A program made the position numbers and the translations under genes. DNA of 6,272 nucleotides, from NCBI GenBank assembly GCA_017643325.1, contig JAEPNS010000209.1:1-6272 (forward strand), read 5' to 3'. The notes beneath the pieces were generated by a model. The model ran no database searches, had not been told where the DNA came from, and was given only the letters and a program-made list of their open reading frames with translations. This DNA is from Alphaproteobacteria bacterium (GTDB lineage Bacteria; Pseudomonadota; Alphaproteobacteria; UBA6615). How positions within the stretch are numbered: the stretch's first letter is position 1; every line of letters begins with the position of its first letter. This document shows positions 4,696 through 6,272 of the stretch, in pieces.

Positions 4696-5811
4696 TCACT
4701 CCATGACGATGCGCGGGCCACCCGTGCGGGCGTCCGGGGACAGCTTGCCGAGCACCGCCTCGGCGGCGGCGCGGTAGGCAGCCGCGTGGGGGCCGTCCGG
4801 CTCGCTGGCCGTGATCGGTTGCCCGGAATCAGAGGTAACGCGGATCGCCATGTCCAGCGGGATCTCCCCGAGGAATTCCGCGCCGAGTTTTTCCGCCTCC
4901 GCGCGCGCGCCGCCGTGGCCGAAGATGTCCGTGCGCTCGCCGCACTTCGGGCAGATGAAGGTGCTCATGTTCTCGATGATCCCGAGCACCGGCACGTTGA
5001 CCTTCTCGAACATGTTGAGGCCCTTGCGCGCATCGATCAGGGCGATGTCCTGGGGGGTCGAGACGATGACGGCGCCGGCCAGCGGCACCCGCTGGGCCAT
5101 GGTGAGTTGCGCGTCGCCGGTGCCAGGCGGCATGTCGACCACGAGCACGTCCAGTTCGCCCCAGTCGACCTCGCGCATCATCTGTTCCAGCGCGCCCATC
5201 ACCATCGGGCCGCGCCAAATCATCGCAGTGTCCTCGGCGACCATGAACCCCATCGACATCACCTTGAGGCCGTACGCTTCGACAGGGGCGATGCGCTCGT
5301 CGGGCAGCGCCTTCGGCTTTTCGGTGATGCCCAGCATGCGCGGCAGCGAGGGGCCGTAGACATCCGCGTCGAGGATCCCGACCCGCTGTCCGAGCTGTGA
5401 CAGCGCAATCGCCAGGTTGACCGCCGTGGTCGACTTGCCGACACCGCCCTTGCCGCTCGCCACGGCGACGATAGCGCCGACGCCGGGCAGCAGGTTCGCC
5501 GCCGGCGCCGCCTGTCCCCGGGGCGCGGATTTCTGCGGGTCCTGGGCCGCCTGGGGCGCGGTGTTGTGCGCGGTCAGCACGGCGGAAACGGACGACACGC
5601 CGTCAAGCTCGCGCACCTCGCGTTCGGCTGCGCGGCGCAGCGGTTCCATGCGCTCCGCGTCGGCCGGGTCGATCTCGATGGCGAAACCGATGTTCCGGTC
5701 CTTCACCACGAGGCCGGATACCTGCCCGTTTGTAACGATGTCCTTGCCGGACACCGGATCGACGATCTTGCGCAGGGCGTCGAGAATCTGGTCCTGCGAG
5801 GGCGCTGCCAT
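4696..5811 (-). CDS. mrp: Mrp/ApbC family Fe-S cluster carrier ATPase
   Basis: Mrp (ApbC) is a cytosolic P-loop ATPase that binds and transfers [4Fe-4S] clusters to apoproteins. The 371-residue protein has an N-terminal MIP18/DUF59 domain (about 5-82, with QILDALRKIVDPVSGKDIV). An Ala/Pro/Gln-rich linker follows (about 83-107), then a MinD/Mrp ATPase domain. That domain shows the deviant Walker A GKGGVGKST (120-128), LDADVYGPSLPRMLG (147-161), VVDMPPGTGDAQL (224-236), and CPKC (Cys287 and Cys290), the cluster-binding pair at the dimer interface. The start at 5811 (MAAPSQDQIL) is preferred: GGAG lies 9 bases upstream, and the family begins here. A longer in-frame extension to 5982 is not family-like. 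The gene is divergent from hflK and ends ahead of a likely terminator. The name apbC is equally used. Confidence 0.96.
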   Translation of the reverse strand: MAAPSQDQILDALRKIVDPVSGKDIVTNGQVSGLVVKDRNIGFAIEIDPADAERMEPLRRAAEREVRELDGVSSVSAVLTAHNTAPQAAQDPQKSAPRGQAAPAANLLPGVGAIVAVASGKGGVGKSTTAVNLAIALSQLGQRVGILDADVYGPSLPRMLGITEKPKALPDERIAPVEAYGLKVMSMGFMVAEDTAMIWRGPMVMGALEQMMREVDWGELDVLVVDMPPGTGDAQLTMAQRVPLAGAVIVSTPQDIALIDARKGLNMFEKVNVPVLGIIENMSTFICPKCGERTDIFGHGGARAEAEKLGAEFLGEIPLDMAIRVTSDSGQPITASEPDGPHAAAYRAAAEAVLGKLSPDARTGGPRIVME

Positions 5812-6000
5812 GCTTGAAAACTCCGTGTGCGCGGACAATATCGGGGGAGAAGCGTGCGTTGGGGTGCGGTCACGTCTCACGACTTGTTGTGATATAAGCC
5901 CCGACGTCTGAATTATAAACCCGACGCAAGCGCGACGGACCCCCGCCCGGTGGATTGGCGGGATCGTTTGCGCGTCGATCAACTGGCGAAGGATTTCCAG
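5812..6000. promoter_or_regulatory. Divergent mrp / hflK promoter region
   Basis: An AT-rich island (about 5884-5919) sits in the middle of this GC-rich spacer and probably carries both promoters. For mrp, the minus strand has a perfect -10 hexamer TATAAT (5917-5912) but no good -35 at 16-18 bases. For hflK, the plus strand has TATAAG (5893-5898) and TATAAA (5914-5919), also with poor -35 partners. In the hflK leader, CCCGCC/GGCGGG (5942-5947, 5957-5962) can form a small hairpin. An AAGGA (5989-5993) lies 7 bases before the hflK ATG, a good ribosome site that supports that start. Confidence 0.4.
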
Positions 6001-6272
6001 ATGCCTTGGAACAATCAGGGAGGCGGCGGCCCTTGGGGCGGCAGCGGCGGCGGAGGGGGCGGTGGCCCCTGGGGCGGTCAGCGCCCGACCGGTGGCGGCG
6101 GCGGAGGCGGCGGCCTCGGCGGTGGCGGCGGTCAGCAGCCGAATATCGAAGAAATGCTTCGCCGAAGCCAGGATCGCGTGCGCCGGGTCATGCCGGGCGG
6201 CTTCGGCAGCCCGATGGTCATTATTCTCATCGTGCTGATCGTGGTCGGCCTCTGGCTGCTCAGCGGACTCTA
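6001..6272 (+). CDS. hflK: HflK, FtsH protease modulator, N-terminal part (cut by window edge)
   Basis: HflK is an inner-membrane SPFH/prohibitin-family protein that forms a large complex with HflC around the FtsH protease and modulates turnover of membrane proteins. Ninety complete codons are present and the frame is open at the right edge. They show the typical HflK N-terminus: a Gly-rich, low-complexity segment with two PWGG motifs (MPWNNQGGGGPWGG at 1-14, PWGGQ at 23-27) and poly-Gly runs to residue 44. The conserved QQPNIEEMLRRSQDRVRRVMPGG (45-67) follows, then one transmembrane segment (about 71-88, PMVIILIVLIVVGLWLLSGL). The SPFH domain lies beyond the window. A Shine-Dalgarno AAGGA lies 7 bases before the ATG. 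hflC is expected next. The Gly-rich start, the IEEML motif and the single membrane anchor make other SPFH proteins unlikely. Confidence 0.93.
   Translation, partial: MPWNNQGGGGPWGGSGGGGGGGPWGGQRPTGGGGGGGGLGGGGGQQPNIEEMLRRSQDRVRRVMPGGFGSPMVIILIVLIVVGLWLLSGL

Noticed and set aside
5813..5845. Heat-shock (sigma32) promoter for hflK starting CTTGAAA
   Set aside because: The -35-like match has no proper -10 element at 13-15 bases, and it coincides with the mrp ribosome-binding region.
4696..5982. Longer Mrp with 57 extra N-terminal residues from the ATG at 5982
   Set aside because: The extension is not family-like and runs through the AT-rich promoter island. The ATG at 5811 has a GGAG site and the normal MIP18-domain start.
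6010..6135. Simple-sequence GGC repeat as a mobile or phase-variable element
   Set aside because: The repeats are the normal Gly-rich N-terminus of HflK, with varied glycine codons.

Overview
This window looks like a chromosomal segment of a high-GC alphaproteobacterium, probably Rhodospirillales-like. The strongest evidence is a circularly permuted, two-piece tmRNA gene, in which the CCA-ending acceptor piece is encoded before the tag-coding piece. An alpha-type SspB and the thyA-folA / mrp / hflK neighbourhood fit the same assignment. The genes are mostly housekeeping. I see no phage, transposon, CRISPR array or defence cassette.

Layout: bases 1-2012 are a minus-strand block. Read in the direction of transcription it is sspB (ClpXP adaptor), a small TfoX N-terminal-domain protein, then fumC (class II fumarase), which has its own likely promoter and runs off the left edge. 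Bases 2013-2577 have no protein gene. They hold ssrA (tmRNA) on the minus strand with a good sigma70-type promoter, a short leader before sspB, and a palindrome-rich stretch before thyA. Bases 2578-3872 are the plus-strand pair thyA-folA (thymidylate synthase and dihydrofolate reductase). A secreted YHS-domain protein (3878-4324, minus) converges on folA with only 5 bases between the stop codons. Bases 4325-4695 hold no convincing gene but contain a large GC-rich stem-loop followed by T5 on the minus strand, probably the terminator of mrp. The Mrp/ApbC Fe-S carrier ATPase (4696-5811, minus) is divergent from hflK (6001 to the right edge, plus), with about 190 bases between them.

Functional themes: (1) Ribosome rescue and proteolysis: ssrA encodes the tag ANDNVEPIAVAA, and the next gene on the same strand is sspB, whose product delivers ssrA-tagged proteins to ClpXP. 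The degradation signal and its adaptor are therefore neighbours. HflK, at the right edge, belongs to the complex that modulates the FtsH membrane protease. (2) dTMP synthesis and folate recycling: ThyA oxidises methylene-tetrahydrofolate to dihydrofolate and FolA reduces it back. (3) Central metabolism and Fe-S assembly: FumC and Mrp.

The most interesting feature is the tmRNA-SspB linkage together with structural details of the tmRNA: a G3-U acceptor pair, an unusual GGCAGTA T-loop, an intervening hairpin between the two pieces, and a possible pairing between a 3' hairpin loop and the tag codons. No wholly new system is evident.
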